Source: Sporomusa acidovorans
GTDB taxonomy: Bacteria; Bacillota; Negativicutes; Sporomusales; Sporomusaceae
Reading direction: 5' to 3'
DNA: 64,000 nt
NCBI RefSeq assembly: GCF_900101845.1
Contig: NZ_FNAM01000013.1
Coordinates: 1 to 64,000 of the forward strand
Shown here piece by piece: positions 34,309 to 43,490 of this stretch. Under the pieces are notes generated by a model. It saw nothing but the letters and a program-made list of their open reading frames with translations, was not told where the DNA came from and made no database searches. The stretch's first letter is position 1. Each line of letters opens with the position of its first letter. The position numbers were made by a program, and so were the translations under genes.

Positions 34309-34467
34309 ACTGAAGTATCCCCCTTACATTTGCTGTCTTAAGAATAATATGGAAATGTGACAAAACTATGACAAATGAAAAAGCCGGATCCCGAAGGATA
34401 CGGCCATCACAGTACGTCAAATGCATGATTTATTTTAATAGGTTCCAGTCTAAAGTCATTTTCCAAT

Positions 34468-34911
34468 CTACTTCGTCTGAGTTCCTAACTTATCGATCGT
34501 TTCCCGCATCTTCTTTTGATAATAACCGGTCAGCGCAAACATACTGGTATCTGTCAGGAAATCACGTTTAACCTTTTTTTCTTCTTTTCTGCTATTTTGT
34601 CCGCTCACAGACAGCTGCGTATTGACTGAAACCACATTGCCGCTGGACGCATTCGCTGAATCAGGCTTAGCAGCAGTATTTTTGCTCCCGTCTGCCGATT
34701 TTTTATCTTTTTGGTCATTTCCCTCATCAGGAGCTTCACCGATCAAGATCCTCATGTTTTTACCAATTACCACATAAGTATATACCCGACCGCCTTCCCG
34801 AACAGTGAGATACCTCCAACCGCTGGCATTATCATCTGTCTTTTCGGAAGATTGGCCTTGCTTTCCATAGGCTGTCTGGCCCGCGATTGCCGAAACCCCT
34901 TGCAAACTCAT
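34468..34911 (-). CDS. hypothetical protein with low-complexity middle
   Basis: A 147-residue protein. The N-terminal third has a beta-rich segment (WRYLTVREGGRVYTYVVIGKN), the middle (about residues 65-100) is Lys/Asp/Ser/Asn-rich and likely disordered, and the C-terminal helix (TSMFALTGYYQKKMRETIDK) is conserved-looking. No signal peptide. The site upstream (GTGGGG) is weak. Family unknown. Confidence 0.6.
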   Translation of the reverse strand: MSLQGVSAIAGQTAYGKQGQSSEKTDDNASGWRYLTVREGGRVYTYVVIGKNMRILIGEAPDEGNDQKDKKSADGSKNTAAKPDSANASSGNVVSVNTQLSVSGQNSRKEEKKVKRDFLTDTSMFALTGYYQKKMRETIDKLGTQTK

Positions 34912-35119
34912 ACAATCCCCACGCCTTCACTAAAATTTTATATTTCCAGTTTATTTATCGTTTTATTTAAAAAAATCTTAAGAGCAGTACTATAAGACTC
35001 CCGATGTGTAGAAATTCTGTCTCCCACATTACTTATTTTCACATTGAGTAGGAATCTCTGTCGATGAGGCAGAAGTATTTTAGTATGTGCCTGTAAATAA
35101 AAAGTGGAGGGTTGAGATA

Positions 35120-35497
35120 ATGGGCCTTTTAGATGGTTTGCTGGGAAATGCGTCAGAAGTACAGAGCGAAGATATTCAACGTGAATACGCCAATATACTT
35201 GCCCCGTCAGAAACAATTGAAAAAGCGTATAAGCTGCTTCGCGATATGTTTATTTTTACAAGCAAGAGACTCATTCTGGTTGATAAACAGGGCTTAACCG
35301 GTAAAAAACTGGAATACCATTCCATTCCTTATAAGAGCATTACTCACTTTAGCATTGAAACTGCCGGACATTTTGATTTGGACGCAGAGTTAAAAATATG
35401 GATTACCGGGCAAGCAGCCCCTATTGAGAAGCAGTTTAATAAAAGCCTGAATATTTACGAATTGCAGAGTGTCCTGGCTCACTATGTGTTAGGCTAA
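35120..35497 (+). CDS. bacterial PH-domain protein (YvbH-like)
   Basis: A 125-residue protein of the bPH_1 type. It begins MGLLDGLLGNASEV and contains the characteristic segment MFIFTSKRLILVDKQGLTGKK and YHSIPYKSITHFSIETAG, the core strands of the pleckstrin-homology fold. GGAGGGTTGAG precedes ATG 35120; the upstream extension to 35087 is rejected. Function of these small bacterial PH proteins is unclear; they form ring-like oligomers. A terminator follows. Confidence 0.8.
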   Translation: MGLLDGLLGNASEVQSEDIQREYANILAPSETIEKAYKLLRDMFIFTSKRLILVDKQGLTGKKLEYHSIPYKSITHFSIETAGHFDLDAELKIWITGQAAPIEKQFNKSLNIYELQSVLAHYVLG

Positions 35498-35767
35498 TTT
35501 CATTATGTTTTCAACTACTGTTATAGACGATAGCCAAAATACCAAAGTCTCACTACTGAGACTTTGGTATTTTTTCAGCTGCCGCATGGACTTCAAGAGA
35601 GAACATAGCTGACGTACAGCCGTCTCCTGTTCTTCGGCAATGGGGATCACGGTTCCGGACAAAATGTTGTCCAGCGACTCCACAAACTGCTTATAGCCGG
35701 AAACCGGAGCAGCCTCAGCCACTGACGCGCCGCTTAGCAGCGTACCTGTCAGCGCGGCAATATCCAT
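35489..35767 (-). CDS. hypothetical protein
   Basis: A 92-residue frame whose first 65 residues (MDIAALTGTLLSGASVAEAA; YKQFVESLDNILSGTVIPI; AVRQLCSLLKSMRQL) look genuine and helical. Its last 25 codons run through a bidirectional hairpin and 9 bp into the convergent PH-domain gene, so the original stop may have been lost. AAGGAGG lies 15 nt upstream, further than usual. Confidence 0.4.
   Translation of the reverse strand: MDIAALTGTLLSGASVAEAAPVSGYKQFVESLDNILSGTVIPIAEEQETAVRQLCSLLKSMRQLKKYQSLSSETLVFWLSSITVVENIMKLA
35539..35575 (+). terminator. terminator after the PH-domain gene
   Basis: ATACCAAAGTCTCA (35539-35552) pairs perfectly with TGAGACTTTGGTAT (35557-35570), followed by TTTTTC. Confidence 0.8.
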
Positions 35768-35797
35768 CTGGTCATCGGCCGCCCCTCCTTGCCGCGC

Positions 35798-36259
35798 TCA
35801 ATTATGACTCATGCTCTGCAGGTGCGTTGTCGTTTGCTTCATAATATCCTGCATGGCTTTTACCTTGCCTTCAAGAGCACTGGGGTCTGTTTTCCCTGAG
35901 TTCACACTATCCTTGATGTCAGCGGCAGCTTTGCGCAATTGCCCTTTTAAACTGTCGTCCATCATATGAGGCATAACCTTATCGGTGGTACTCACCAACT
36001 GTGCAGCGTTTCTTTGCGCATCCATCGTTTGGCCGGCCTTCACTTGTTTAACCATGTCTTGTAACGCTTTATCCATATCTTTCATCATTGGCATGGGGTC
36101 TTCCTTGGGCATATTCATCATACTCATATCATGACCCGAATTTTGTTGGGCTGCCGGCTGTTGTGTAGCTGCCGGCTTATCGTTAGAGCCGCACCCTGCA
36201 GCCAAAGACATCACTATGACAATCGCGAAAGCACCGATTGCTATTTTTTGTTTTTTCAT
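35798..36259 (-). CDS. Met/His-containing lipoprotein of the metal-efflux operon
   Basis: A 153-residue lipoprotein with lipobox LAAGC (Cys about residue 23). The segment after a Gln/Ala linker, GHDMSMMNMPKEDPMPMMKD, is Met-rich with a His, like copper/silver-binding tails, and the rest is helical with more Met and His near the end (THLQSMSHN). It follows cusA by 23 bp on the same strand, so a periplasmic metal chaperone or buffer role comparable to CusF is plausible, though the fold is different. Confidence 0.75.
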   Translation of the reverse strand: MKKQKIAIGAFAIVIVMSLAAGCGSNDKPAATQQPAAQQNSGHDMSMMNMPKEDPMPMMKDMDKALQDMVKQVKAGQTMDAQRNAAQLVSTTDKVMPHMMDDSLKGQLRKAAADIKDSVNSGKTDPSALEGKVKAMQDIMKQTTTHLQSMSHN

Positions 36260-36282
36260 AATGTAACAGCTCCTTTAGCTTA

Positions 36283-39200
36283 CTATTTAATCTTGCGTTC
36301 GCGCCACCGATTCCAAACCAGATAGATGCAGGGCAGCACAATCAGGGTCAAAACGGTGGATGTAACCAAACCGCCAACGACGACGGTAGCCATAGGCCGT
36401 TGTACTTCGGCACCGGTGCCGGTGGCAAAAAGCAGCGGGAACAGGCCCAGACTGGCAACCAGCGCCGTAATCATAACCGGTCGCAAACGGGTATGCGCCC
36501 CTTCGACGATGGCTTCTTCCAAAGACCGGTGCTCTCGCAGGTGTTTGATATAGGTCACCATAATAACCCCATTCTGCACGGCAATCCCAAAGAGGGCAAT
36601 GAAGCCAACAGCCGCCGCTACTGTCAGATAAGTGCCTGTCGCATACATGGCGACAATACCACCTACCAAAGAGAATGGAATATTCATCAGGATCAGAAAC
36701 GCGTCACTGACGGAGTGAAAGCTCATATAAAGTAAAAAGAAGGTAAGAACGATGACTGCCGGTACCACGACTGCCAGCCGGTCTTTCGCTCGTTGCTGGT
36801 TTTCATACTGACCTGTCCATTTTAGCGAATAGCCGGGAGGCAAATCCACCTTTTCCTTAATGACCTTGTTGGCCTCATCAACGAAACTCACAACGTCCCG
36901 GCCCCGGGTATTCATCTGCACGCTCATCCGGTAAACCCCGTTTTCACTGCTGATCATCGACGGTCCGTCAACTATCTGGAACTGAGCAACTTCTCCCAGC
37001 GGCACGTAGGCTCCGGTCGCCGGTTTGGCCGTTATTGCGCCACCGCCGCCCATACCGCCCATACTGCCGCCGGCATTTGCCGCTGCTGGCGAGCCGCCGG
37101 TTACCGGTATGAGAATGTTCTGCATGGCCTCAATGGTCTCACGGTTTTCCCGGTTATAGCGGACCAGGACATCAAAGCGTTTGCGTCCCTCAATTGTGGT
37201 GGTGGCGGTTTTACCGCCGACCGCTAATTCAACCGCATCTTCCACATCGGCAATGTTAAGTCCATAGCGGGCCGCCTTATCGCGGTTAACCTCAATTTCC
37301 AGATACGGAGCGCCAAAAACCCGCTCGGCTAACAGATCGCTGACGCCCGGCACGGCTGCCAACGCTTTTTCAATATCAAAGGCCTTTTGCTGCAATACCT
37401 TGAGATCCTCACCATAAAGTTTGATACCCAATTCGGTGCGCACGCCGGTCGTCAGCATGGCTAACCGGCCGGCAATCGGCTGCGTAAAGGCTAAGTTGAG
37501 GCCGGGAATATTGGCAAGTCTCGTCATCATTTCCTGTTCAACAGCCTCTTTGGTCATCCCTGGCCGCCACTGGTCTTTTGGTTTTAGGGTGACAATGGTT
37601 TCAATCATGTTAATCGGTGCGGGGTCCATGGCTGACGTGGCCCGGCCTACTTTTCCTACCGACATGTCAACCTCCGGAATTTCCATGATGACTTTATCCA
37701 TGGCCTTAGCCGCTTCCACCGCTTCTGTCAGCGACACACTGGGCAGCATGGTGGGCATTACCAAAAATGTCCCTTCATCCAAAGCCGGCATGAAGGTGGT
37801 ACCGAGCAGCGGCAACAGCGAAAACCCGGCAATCATTACGATAACAGCGATAGCAATAGTTGTTTTATGGTATTTCATCACTGTTTTCAAAAGCGGCAGA
37901 TACCAGCGGTGCATGTTGGCGACAATCCAGGTATCCTTTTCCTGAATTTTACCTTTTAAAAACAACGTGCATAATACCGGCACCAGGGTAAAAGCCAACA
38001 GCAGCGAGCCGCTCATGGCAAATGATTTGGCCCAGGCCATGGGGGTGTACAGCTTGCCTTCGGTTCCGGTCATGGTAAATACCGGCAGGAAGGTAACGAT
38101 AATGATCGTAATGGAAAAGAAGATAGGCGCGGCAACTTCTTTAGCCGCTGCCAGTGTCACGTCGATAATTCCCCGCCGTCCACGGTCTTCGGCTAAGTGC
38201 CGGAAAATATTTTCTACCATAACAATGGCGGCATCGGTCATAACACCAATGCCGATCGCAATGCCGCCAAGCGACATCAGGTTGGCTGACAAGTGGATCT
38301 GTTTCATGGCGATGAGGGCAAGCAAAATGCCAATCGGAATAGCGCTGGTGACAATCAGGCTGGACCGGACGTTCCCCAAAAAGGCAATGACAATGATGGA
38401 AACTAAAATAAACTCTTCCAGCAAGGCCCTGGTAAGCGTGTTTACTGCCTTTTTCACCAGGTCGGTTTGATCGTAAAAAGGCACAATTTTCATGCCTTCC
38501 GGCAATGTCGGCTGAATCTCATTGATCTTGGCCTTGACCTGATCAATCACGTTCAGCGTGTTTTCCCCCATACGCTGAATGACAATTCCCCCGGCCGCCT
38601 CATAGCCAAATTTCGTCAGCACGCCCCGGCGAAAATCCGGACCAACGCTTACGTTGGCTACGTCTTTGATATAAATCGGCACGTTGTTGTTTTGGGTAAT
38701 CACAATATTTTTTATATCGTCCACAGACTGGATTAGCCCCAGTCCACGGATAATAAATTCCTGGCCGTTCTGTTCGACAACTTTAGCGCCAATGTTGGCG
38801 TTGCTGCTGCCAAGCGCTCCGAAAACCTGGTTGAAGGTAACCCGGTAGCTTTGCAGGCGTTGCGGATCAAGATTGACCTGATACTGCAGCACATACCCGC
38901 CGATGCTGGCAACTTCGGCTACACCCGGCACCGCACTAAGCTGGGTTTTGACGGTAAAGTCCTCCACGGTGCGCAAATCAGCCAGATTATGCCGGTCACT
39001 TTCCAGTGTGTACATGAAAATCTGACCCATAGGCGTGCTGACCGGCCCCAGGGACGGCTCCACGCCACGCGGCAGACGGGGTATGGCCTGCTGCACTTTT
39101 TCATTGACAACCTGGCGGGCAAAATAAGGATCTACCCCGTCCTCGAAGATTACGGTAATAAGCGACATCCCAAAAGAGGAAGACGAACGTACTTCTTTAA

Positions 39201-39435
39201 CCTTAGGCAGCCCCCGCAAAGCGGTCTCTAAGGGGTAGGTGACCTGGTCCTGAATTTCCTGCGGACCCCGGCCCATCCAATCGGCTGAAACAAGTACCTG
39301 GTTTTCACTAAGATCAGGAAACGCATCAATGGGTGTATCGCGTACGGTAAATACGCCCCAAACAATGACCAGCGCGGCGAATACCAGGATGATGACACGG
39401 TTTTTCAACGAAAATTCTATTAATCTGTTTAGCAT
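36283..39435 (-). CDS. cusA: CusA/CzcA-type heavy-metal RND efflux pump
   Basis: A 1050-residue inner-membrane RND protein with 12 helices and two large periplasmic loops. It has the HME-RND hallmark at the N-terminus (DTPIDAFPDLSENQVLVSADW), helix 4 GGIAIGIGVMTDAAIVMVENIFRHL with the proton-relay Asp and Glu, and the Met-rich porter region typical of Cu/Ag pumps. A Gly/Met insert (GGSMGGMGGGG, about residue 795) is unusual. The protein exports Cu(I)/Ag(I) or similar through CusB and CusC. AGGGGGAA precedes the ATG. Confidence 0.94.
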   Translation of the reverse strand: MLNRLIEFSLKNRVIILVFAALVIVWGVFTVRDTPIDAFPDLSENQVLVSADWMGRGPQEIQDQVTYPLETALRGLPKVKEVRSSSSFGMSLITVIFEDGVDPYFARQVVNEKVQQAIPRLPRGVEPSLGPVSTPMGQIFMYTLESDRHNLADLRTVEDFTVKTQLSAVPGVAEVASIGGYVLQYQVNLDPQRLQSYRVTFNQVFGALGSSNANIGAKVVEQNGQEFIIRGLGLIQSVDDIKNIVITQNNNVPIYIKDVANVSVGPDFRRGVLTKFGYEAAGGIVIQRMGENTLNVIDQVKAKINEIQPTLPEGMKIVPFYDQTDLVKKAVNTLTRALLEEFILVSIIVIAFLGNVRSSLIVTSAIPIGILLALIAMKQIHLSANLMSLGGIAIGIGVMTDAAIVMVENIFRHLAEDRGRRGIIDVTLAAAKEVAAPIFFSITIIIVTFLPVFTMTGTEGKLYTPMAWAKSFAMSGSLLLAFTLVPVLCTLFLKGKIQEKDTWIVANMHRWYLPLLKTVMKYHKTTIAIAVIVMIAGFSLLPLLGTTFMPALDEGTFLVMPTMLPSVSLTEAVEAAKAMDKVIMEIPEVDMSVGKVGRATSAMDPAPINMIETIVTLKPKDQWRPGMTKEAVEQEMMTRLANIPGLNLAFTQPIAGRLAMLTTGVRTELGIKLYGEDLKVLQQKAFDIEKALAAVPGVSDLLAERVFGAPYLEIEVNRDKAARYGLNIADVEDAVELAVGGKTATTTIEGRKRFDVLVRYNRENRETIEAMQNILIPVTGGSPAAANAGGSMGGMGGGGAITAKPATGAYVPLGEVAQFQIVDGPSMISSENGVYRMSVQMNTRGRDVVSFVDEANKVIKEKVDLPPGYSLKWTGQYENQQRAKDRLAVVVPAVIVLTFFLLYMSFHSVSDAFLILMNIPFSLVGGIVAMYATGTYLTVAAAVGFIALFGIAVQNGVIMVTYIKHLREHRSLEEAIVEGAHTRLRPVMITALVASLGLFPLLFATGTGAEVQRPMATVVVGGLVTSTVLTLIVLPCIYLVWNRWRERKIK

Positions 39436-39446
39436 CCCGTTCCCCC

Positions 39447-40730
39447 TTAATGACCGCTATGGCCGCTGTGTTCGCCGGCGGCAGCCGGTGCAGACGGAGC
39501 TTGGGCCGGGACTGCGGTACCATTATCGGCACTGCCTGAAGTCTGTGACGATGCATTGGTTCCTCCGCCACCGTGTCCGGCATGGCTGCCAAAACTGCCC
39601 AGCTTGGTTTGTGAATCTATGAGGAAAGTCGCAGCCGTAACTACGGTTTCTCCTGGTTGTAATCCGGACAGAATTTGGACATAGCCGTCGGCCTGCTGTC
39701 CGACAACCACCTCCCGCTTAACAAAGGTATCCTCGCTTTGGGCCACATAGACGATGGTATGGCTGCCGGTATCAAGGATACTGGATTCCGGTATAACCAG
39801 ACTGTCTCCCAGGGGGATTTGTACATTGGCGTTGACAAACATGTTAGGTTTCAGCCTGCCACCGGGGTTAGGCATTTCAATCCGTACTTTGACTGTCCGG
39901 GTTGCGTCATCAAGCACGGGATTAATAAAAGTCACGTTCCCGGCAAAAGCCTGCCCCGGATAAGCATTGCTGGTCACTGCCACCGGCAATCCGGGCGTAA
40001 TGGCAGCGATATCCTTTTCATAAATGTCGGCATACAGCCAAACAGTCGATAAGTCCGCAAGCGTGTACAATTTATCACCAGGCATAATGTAGGCTCCCGG
40101 CAACAGCTGCTTTTCCAGGACGGTGCCGCCGAACGGGGCATACACGGTCATATGGTCCCGGGGCTGCCGGGTATGCTCCAAGTGGGCGATATCTTCGTCC
40201 GCAACGTTTAACAGTTGCAATTTTCGCAAGGCTGCATCCCGTAGGCGGCTGTTAATTTGGACAATATCTCTACTGGCGTTTTTTAGTTTTTGTACATTTT
40301 CCAGTGTCAACAAATATTCTTCCTGCGCCGCGATATAAGTCGGACTGTATACGGAGGCAATAGCTTGTCCGGGGGCAATAAATTCTCCCTCGGCCGTCAC
40401 GTACAGTTCATCGACCCGTCCTTCCACCCTGGAGGTAATATAAGTCCGCCCATTTTCATTCATGGCAATTTTGCCGGTAGTCTTGATCTCCTTGTCCAAT
40501 GATTTATTTACGGCTTGGGCTGTTTGCACCCCTGCCAATTGCCTGGCCTTGGCGTCAAGTGTCACTACATCACCCATGGCCATAACCGGCCCGGACATCT
40601 GGTGTCCGGAATGATCGGCTGCCGCCGGCCTGGCATGCTGCGTCGTATAGTAATAACTGCCGCCGGCAATCAGGGCACCAATGGTCACACCCATGATCAG
40701 TTTCTTTTTAGCCTGAAGCTTTTCTAGCAT
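39447..40730 (-). CDS. cusB: CusB-type periplasmic adaptor (membrane fusion protein)
   Basis: A 427-residue membrane fusion protein. After an N-terminal anchor helix it shows the CusB order: GRVDELYVTAEGEFIAPGQAIASVYSP (lipoyl-type), an alpha-hairpin with LLTLENVQKLK, then beta-barrel and membrane-proximal domains (LKPNMFVNANVQIPLG). Both ends are His/Gly-rich (HSGHQMSG near the start; GEHSGHSGH at the end), likely metal-binding. ATG 40730 follows AAGGAGAGG; the longer frame to 40775 overlaps cusC and is rejected. Confidence 0.92.
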   Translation of the reverse strand: MLEKLQAKKKLIMGVTIGALIAGGSYYYTTQHARPAAADHSGHQMSGPVMAMGDVVTLDAKARQLAGVQTAQAVNKSLDKEIKTTGKIAMNENGRTYITSRVEGRVDELYVTAEGEFIAPGQAIASVYSPTYIAAQEEYLLTLENVQKLKNASRDIVQINSRLRDAALRKLQLLNVADEDIAHLEHTRQPRDHMTVYAPFGGTVLEKQLLPGAYIMPGDKLYTLADLSTVWLYADIYEKDIAAITPGLPVAVTSNAYPGQAFAGNVTFINPVLDDATRTVKVRIEMPNPGGRLKPNMFVNANVQIPLGDSLVIPESSILDTGSHTIVYVAQSEDTFVKREVVVGQQADGYVQILSGLQPGETVVTAATFLIDSQTKLGSFGSHAGHGGGGTNASSQTSGSADNGTAVPAQAPSAPAAAGEHSGHSGH

Positions 40731-40758
40731 GCTGTCCTCTCCTTTTCGGGCTTTCTCA

Positions 40759-42084
40759 TCATGGCTGTACCCCACTGGTAAATAAGGGCTTGCCTACTGC
40801 TTTTTCCAGATTAACCGCCGCTTTTTCATAATCTACTTTCGCTTTATACAGTCCCAATTTGGCATTTCGCAGAGTATTGACCCCTTCCAGCACAGTCATA
40901 AAGTCCACCTTGCCATTGGTATAGCCGACAACGGCGGCCTGATAGGTTTGCTCGGTCTGAGGGATAATGGTATTCTTATAAAGATCAATCTGACGCCAGG
41001 AGGTTTGTGCTTCCGTAAGCGCCATTTGGACATCAAGCTCAGTCATGTTCTTCATATTCTGCAGGGCTGCCTGCGAAGCTTCAAGATTGGCCTGCGCTGC
41101 TTTTATTTCCGCTTTATTTTTTTTGTCCCAGATAGGCAGCATGGCCATGACTTCGATTTTCCAGGTCGGGTTCCGCTTGTCAAGCATTACCTGTCCCATG
41201 TCGTCATACTCTGCCATCAGCTCTCTGTTCCTTTTATACCCCAGCCGGACTTCAAAATCAGGCAGCTGCTGTTTTTTAGCCAATTCGATCCCGTTCTGAG
41301 CCATTGCTACCTGATACTGCATCCCCATAACGGACGGCTTGTCTTCCGTAGCGGTTTTGATAAGATCGGCCAAATCAAAATTGGGCGGCGGAGCAGTAAA
41401 CTCTTCTTTAACCTCAAGTTCGGTATTGGTGCTGCGCCCCATTAGATTGTTAATTTTGGCTTTGGCCACAGCCTCCATGGAGGCCATATTTAAGAGATCA
41501 ACCGTCATTTGCGAAAACTCCGTCTGCGCTTTCATCGTATCCTGTAGGGGCACCATGCCTGTTGCATAATTGACTTGCGCCAATTTCGCGAGCTGCCCCA
41601 TAAGCTGCTGGCTCTCCTTACCAATTAACAGCGCCTGTTTGGTATAAAGATAATCGTAATAAGCCTGCTTAGTCTGGGCATAAACCTCTAGCTGTTTGTC
41701 GCTCCAACCGGCTTTGGTCATGTTGGCTTCACTCTCCGCCATTTTGCCCATAGCTTTACGCTTAGCCGTATTCATAAATTCCTGGCTGATACTAAATTCG
41801 GTCATTATGCCTCGACCCGGATTCAAACTCGTGGTAGGGATATCATCCTTCATCAGTCCGATTTTAAGATCAGGCTGCGCCGTAACGGCGGAAATACGGC
41901 TTGACTTCTCCTCCCACTTTTTTTCACTTTCGTTCACCGCTGGGTTATGGTTGATGGCATGATTCACAATTTCCTGCAGAGTCATGGGCTGCTCCTCTGC
42001 AAGCACAGGCTGTAAACTGGCTGCAAGCAATATGCTCCCTACAGCCAATGCCCTTATAATGCCGGCCCTGGGGATACTCTTCAT
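40759..42084 (-). CDS. cusC: TolC/CusC-type outer-membrane efflux protein
   Basis: A 441-residue outer-membrane factor with a Sec signal peptide (cleavage after VLAEE region, about residue 29). Two OEP repeats of long coiled helices are visible; conserved stretches include NHAINHNPAVNESEK, SISQEFMNTAKRK and PIWDKKNKAEIKAAQANLEA. It forms the exit duct. Its presence shows the host has an outer membrane, a key argument for Negativicutes. AAGGAGGTTG precedes the ATG. First gene of the cusCBA-lipoprotein operon. Confidence 0.9.
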   Translation of the reverse strand: MKSIPRAGIIRALAVGSILLAASLQPVLAEEQPMTLQEIVNHAINHNPAVNESEKKWEEKSSRISAVTAQPDLKIGLMKDDIPTTSLNPGRGIMTEFSISQEFMNTAKRKAMGKMAESEANMTKAGWSDKQLEVYAQTKQAYYDYLYTKQALLIGKESQQLMGQLAKLAQVNYATGMVPLQDTMKAQTEFSQMTVDLLNMASMEAVAKAKINNLMGRSTNTELEVKEEFTAPPPNFDLADLIKTATEDKPSVMGMQYQVAMAQNGIELAKKQQLPDFEVRLGYKRNRELMAEYDDMGQVMLDKRNPTWKIEVMAMLPIWDKKNKAEIKAAQANLEASQAALQNMKNMTELDVQMALTEAQTSWRQIDLYKNTIIPQTEQTYQAAVVGYTNGKVDFMTVLEGVNTLRNAKLGLYKAKVDYEKAAVNLEKAVGKPLFTSGVQP

Positions 42085-42280
42085 TATTCAACCTCCTTGA
42101 ATTTTCGGTTACCGCCCTGTGTTCTGGCGGGGCTGTATGTAGCCTGTAGGTCGCTCTCTGCCGGCTACCATCCCTGGCTATACTTTACCGGATGAATTTG
42201 AAGATGTTATGAAGAGATTGTGAAAATCTGATGAAATTGCCAAAATGTTTTAAGTAAAACGACGGCAACAGGTAATTTAA

Positions 42281-42315
42281 AAGTAAATTCCTCAGCCCAT
42301 AAGAGGAATTTACTT
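42281..42315 (+). other. alternative hairpins upstream of the cupin gene
   Basis: AAGTAAATTCCTC (42281-42293) pairs with GAGGAATTTACTT (42303-42315). A competing pair, CCCATAAG (42296-42303) with CTTATGGG (about 42312-42319), shares bases with it, so only one can form. The arrangement resembles an attenuator for the gene starting at 42365. Confidence 0.35.
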
Positions 42316-42364
42316 ATGGGTCACGAAAGAAAAGTATATATGGACTAATCAGGAGGCAGCAAAC

Positions 42365-42700
42365 ATGGATAAAATGATTGTAGAATGTCAGAACGTAAAC
42401 TTTAAGCAAATCACCGATAAACAGTCACAGCGAGTGTTGAGTTACGGGGATACGATCATGTCGGTGGAAAATCGGTTTAAAAAAGGCGGCGTTGGCGCCG
42501 CCCATAAGCACCAAGATCACGAACAGATTTCATATATCGCCAAAGGCAGTTTTGAAATCACTCTGGGCTATGAAAAAAAAGTCCTCAAACAGGGAGATAG
42601 TTTTTACGCTGGTAAAAACATGCTGCACGGCGTAACGGCACTCGAAGATGACTCTGTAATTATTGACATCTTCACCCCTACCCGTCAGGACCTTATGTAA
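42365..42700 (+). CDS. single-domain cupin protein
   Basis: A 111-residue small cupin. Metal-ligand motifs are AAHKHQDHEQISYIAKGSFEI (two His and a Glu, about residues 45-65) and GKNMLHGVTAL in the second motif. Such proteins bind a metal and act as sensors, isomerases or oxygenases; the specific role is not evident. GGAGG precedes the ATG. Monocistronic with a strong hairpin at its end. Confidence 0.85.
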   Translation: MDKMIVECQNVNFKQITDKQSQRVLSYGDTIMSVENRFKKGGVGAAHKHQDHEQISYIAKGSFEITLGYEKKVLKQGDSFYAGKNMLHGVTALEDDSVIIDIFTPTRQDLM

Positions 42701-42717
42701 TAATGGATTAATCAGGC

Positions 42718-42766
42718 AACCTAATAAAGAGGCTGTTGACTAAGTCAACAGCCTCTTTATTAGGTT
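42718..42766. terminator. 23-bp perfect stem-loop after the cupin gene
   Basis: AACCTAATAAAGAGGCTGTTGAC (written here only by ends: AACCTAAT...GTTGAC, 42718-42740) pairs perfectly with 42744-42766 around TAA. It serves as a terminator for the cupin gene. The perfect 23-bp arms are longer than needed for termination, as with the 5875-5925 hairpin. Confidence 0.6.
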
Positions 42767-42972
42767 AACGACCTGCCGTTTATCCTCTGCAGGACAAAGG
42801 TGCTATCCTATGCTATGTAAATAATTAACAGGAATGCTTCAGTCAGAGTGTGTAACAATAGATAGTAGGCGTTTTTAGGAGGTGATGGTAAATCAAAAGA
42901 TAGACATATCGTAAAACGCTTGCACTTATGAAACCAACAAGTCCAGGCTAAAAAGTATAAGGAGGAAATAAC

Positions 42973-43293
42973 ATGCTCTTTAAAGCCAACAGCAACGAAT
43001 ATTTAGCGAACAGTGTTATCATCAGCCCCACTAATCCGCGTCCAGGGGAAGACGTAAAAATCTGCTATAACGGATTACTGCCTAAAAGCGGGGCGTCCTG
43101 CATTCACGCCCATATCGGCTATGGCTTCGAGTGGCAAAATGTTCAGGATGTACACATGACTCAAACACCCTCCGGTTTTGAGGCTACGGTTACGGCAAAT
43201 AACCATGACACCTTATGCGTCGCCTTTAAAGATCCCGCCAACAATTGGGATAATAACAACGGCTTGAATTATAATTTCAACATTCATCAGTGA
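42973..43293 (+). CDS. starch-binding-like carbohydrate-binding module protein (CBM25-type)
   Basis: A 106-residue protein consisting of a single beta-sandwich module. NPRPGEDVKICYNGLLP, the IHAHIGYGFEWQNVQDVHM stretch and the end FKDPANNWDNNNGLNYNFNI match CBM25/53-type starch-binding modules; Trp and Tyr residues fit a sugar platform. There is no signal peptide and no attached catalytic domain, so it may act on intracellular polysaccharide. AAGGAGGAAATAAC precedes the ATG. Confidence 0.75.
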   Translation: MLFKANSNEYLANSVIISPTNPRPGEDVKICYNGLLPKSGASCIHAHIGYGFEWQNVQDVHMTQTPSGFEATVTANNHDTLCVAFKDPANNWDNNNGLNYNFNIHQ

Positions 43294-43300
43294 TTGCATG

Positions 43301-43327
43301 AGCCTGCCACATCCGGCAGGCTTTTCT
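43301..43327 (+). terminator. terminator after the carbohydrate-binding gene
   Basis: AGCCTGCC (43301-43308) pairs with GGCAGGCT, followed by TTTCTCTT. Confidence 0.75.
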
Positions 43328-43490
43328 CTTACGCATTTCAACTACACCGCAGAGTGGTTATAGGCAACTGAAAAATGGGAAGCACGTAAACTTTTTGCAG
43401 GAATTAACAGTTTTTTAAAGAAAATGATAGGGGTATTATAGTTGCTTGCAACTAACAGGCAATAGACATACAGATCCACGGGAGAGGGCA

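Noticed and set aside
37421..38470. Long plus-strand frames opposite cusA
   Set aside because: They mirror the codon structure of cusA, have no ribosome sites and resemble no protein family.
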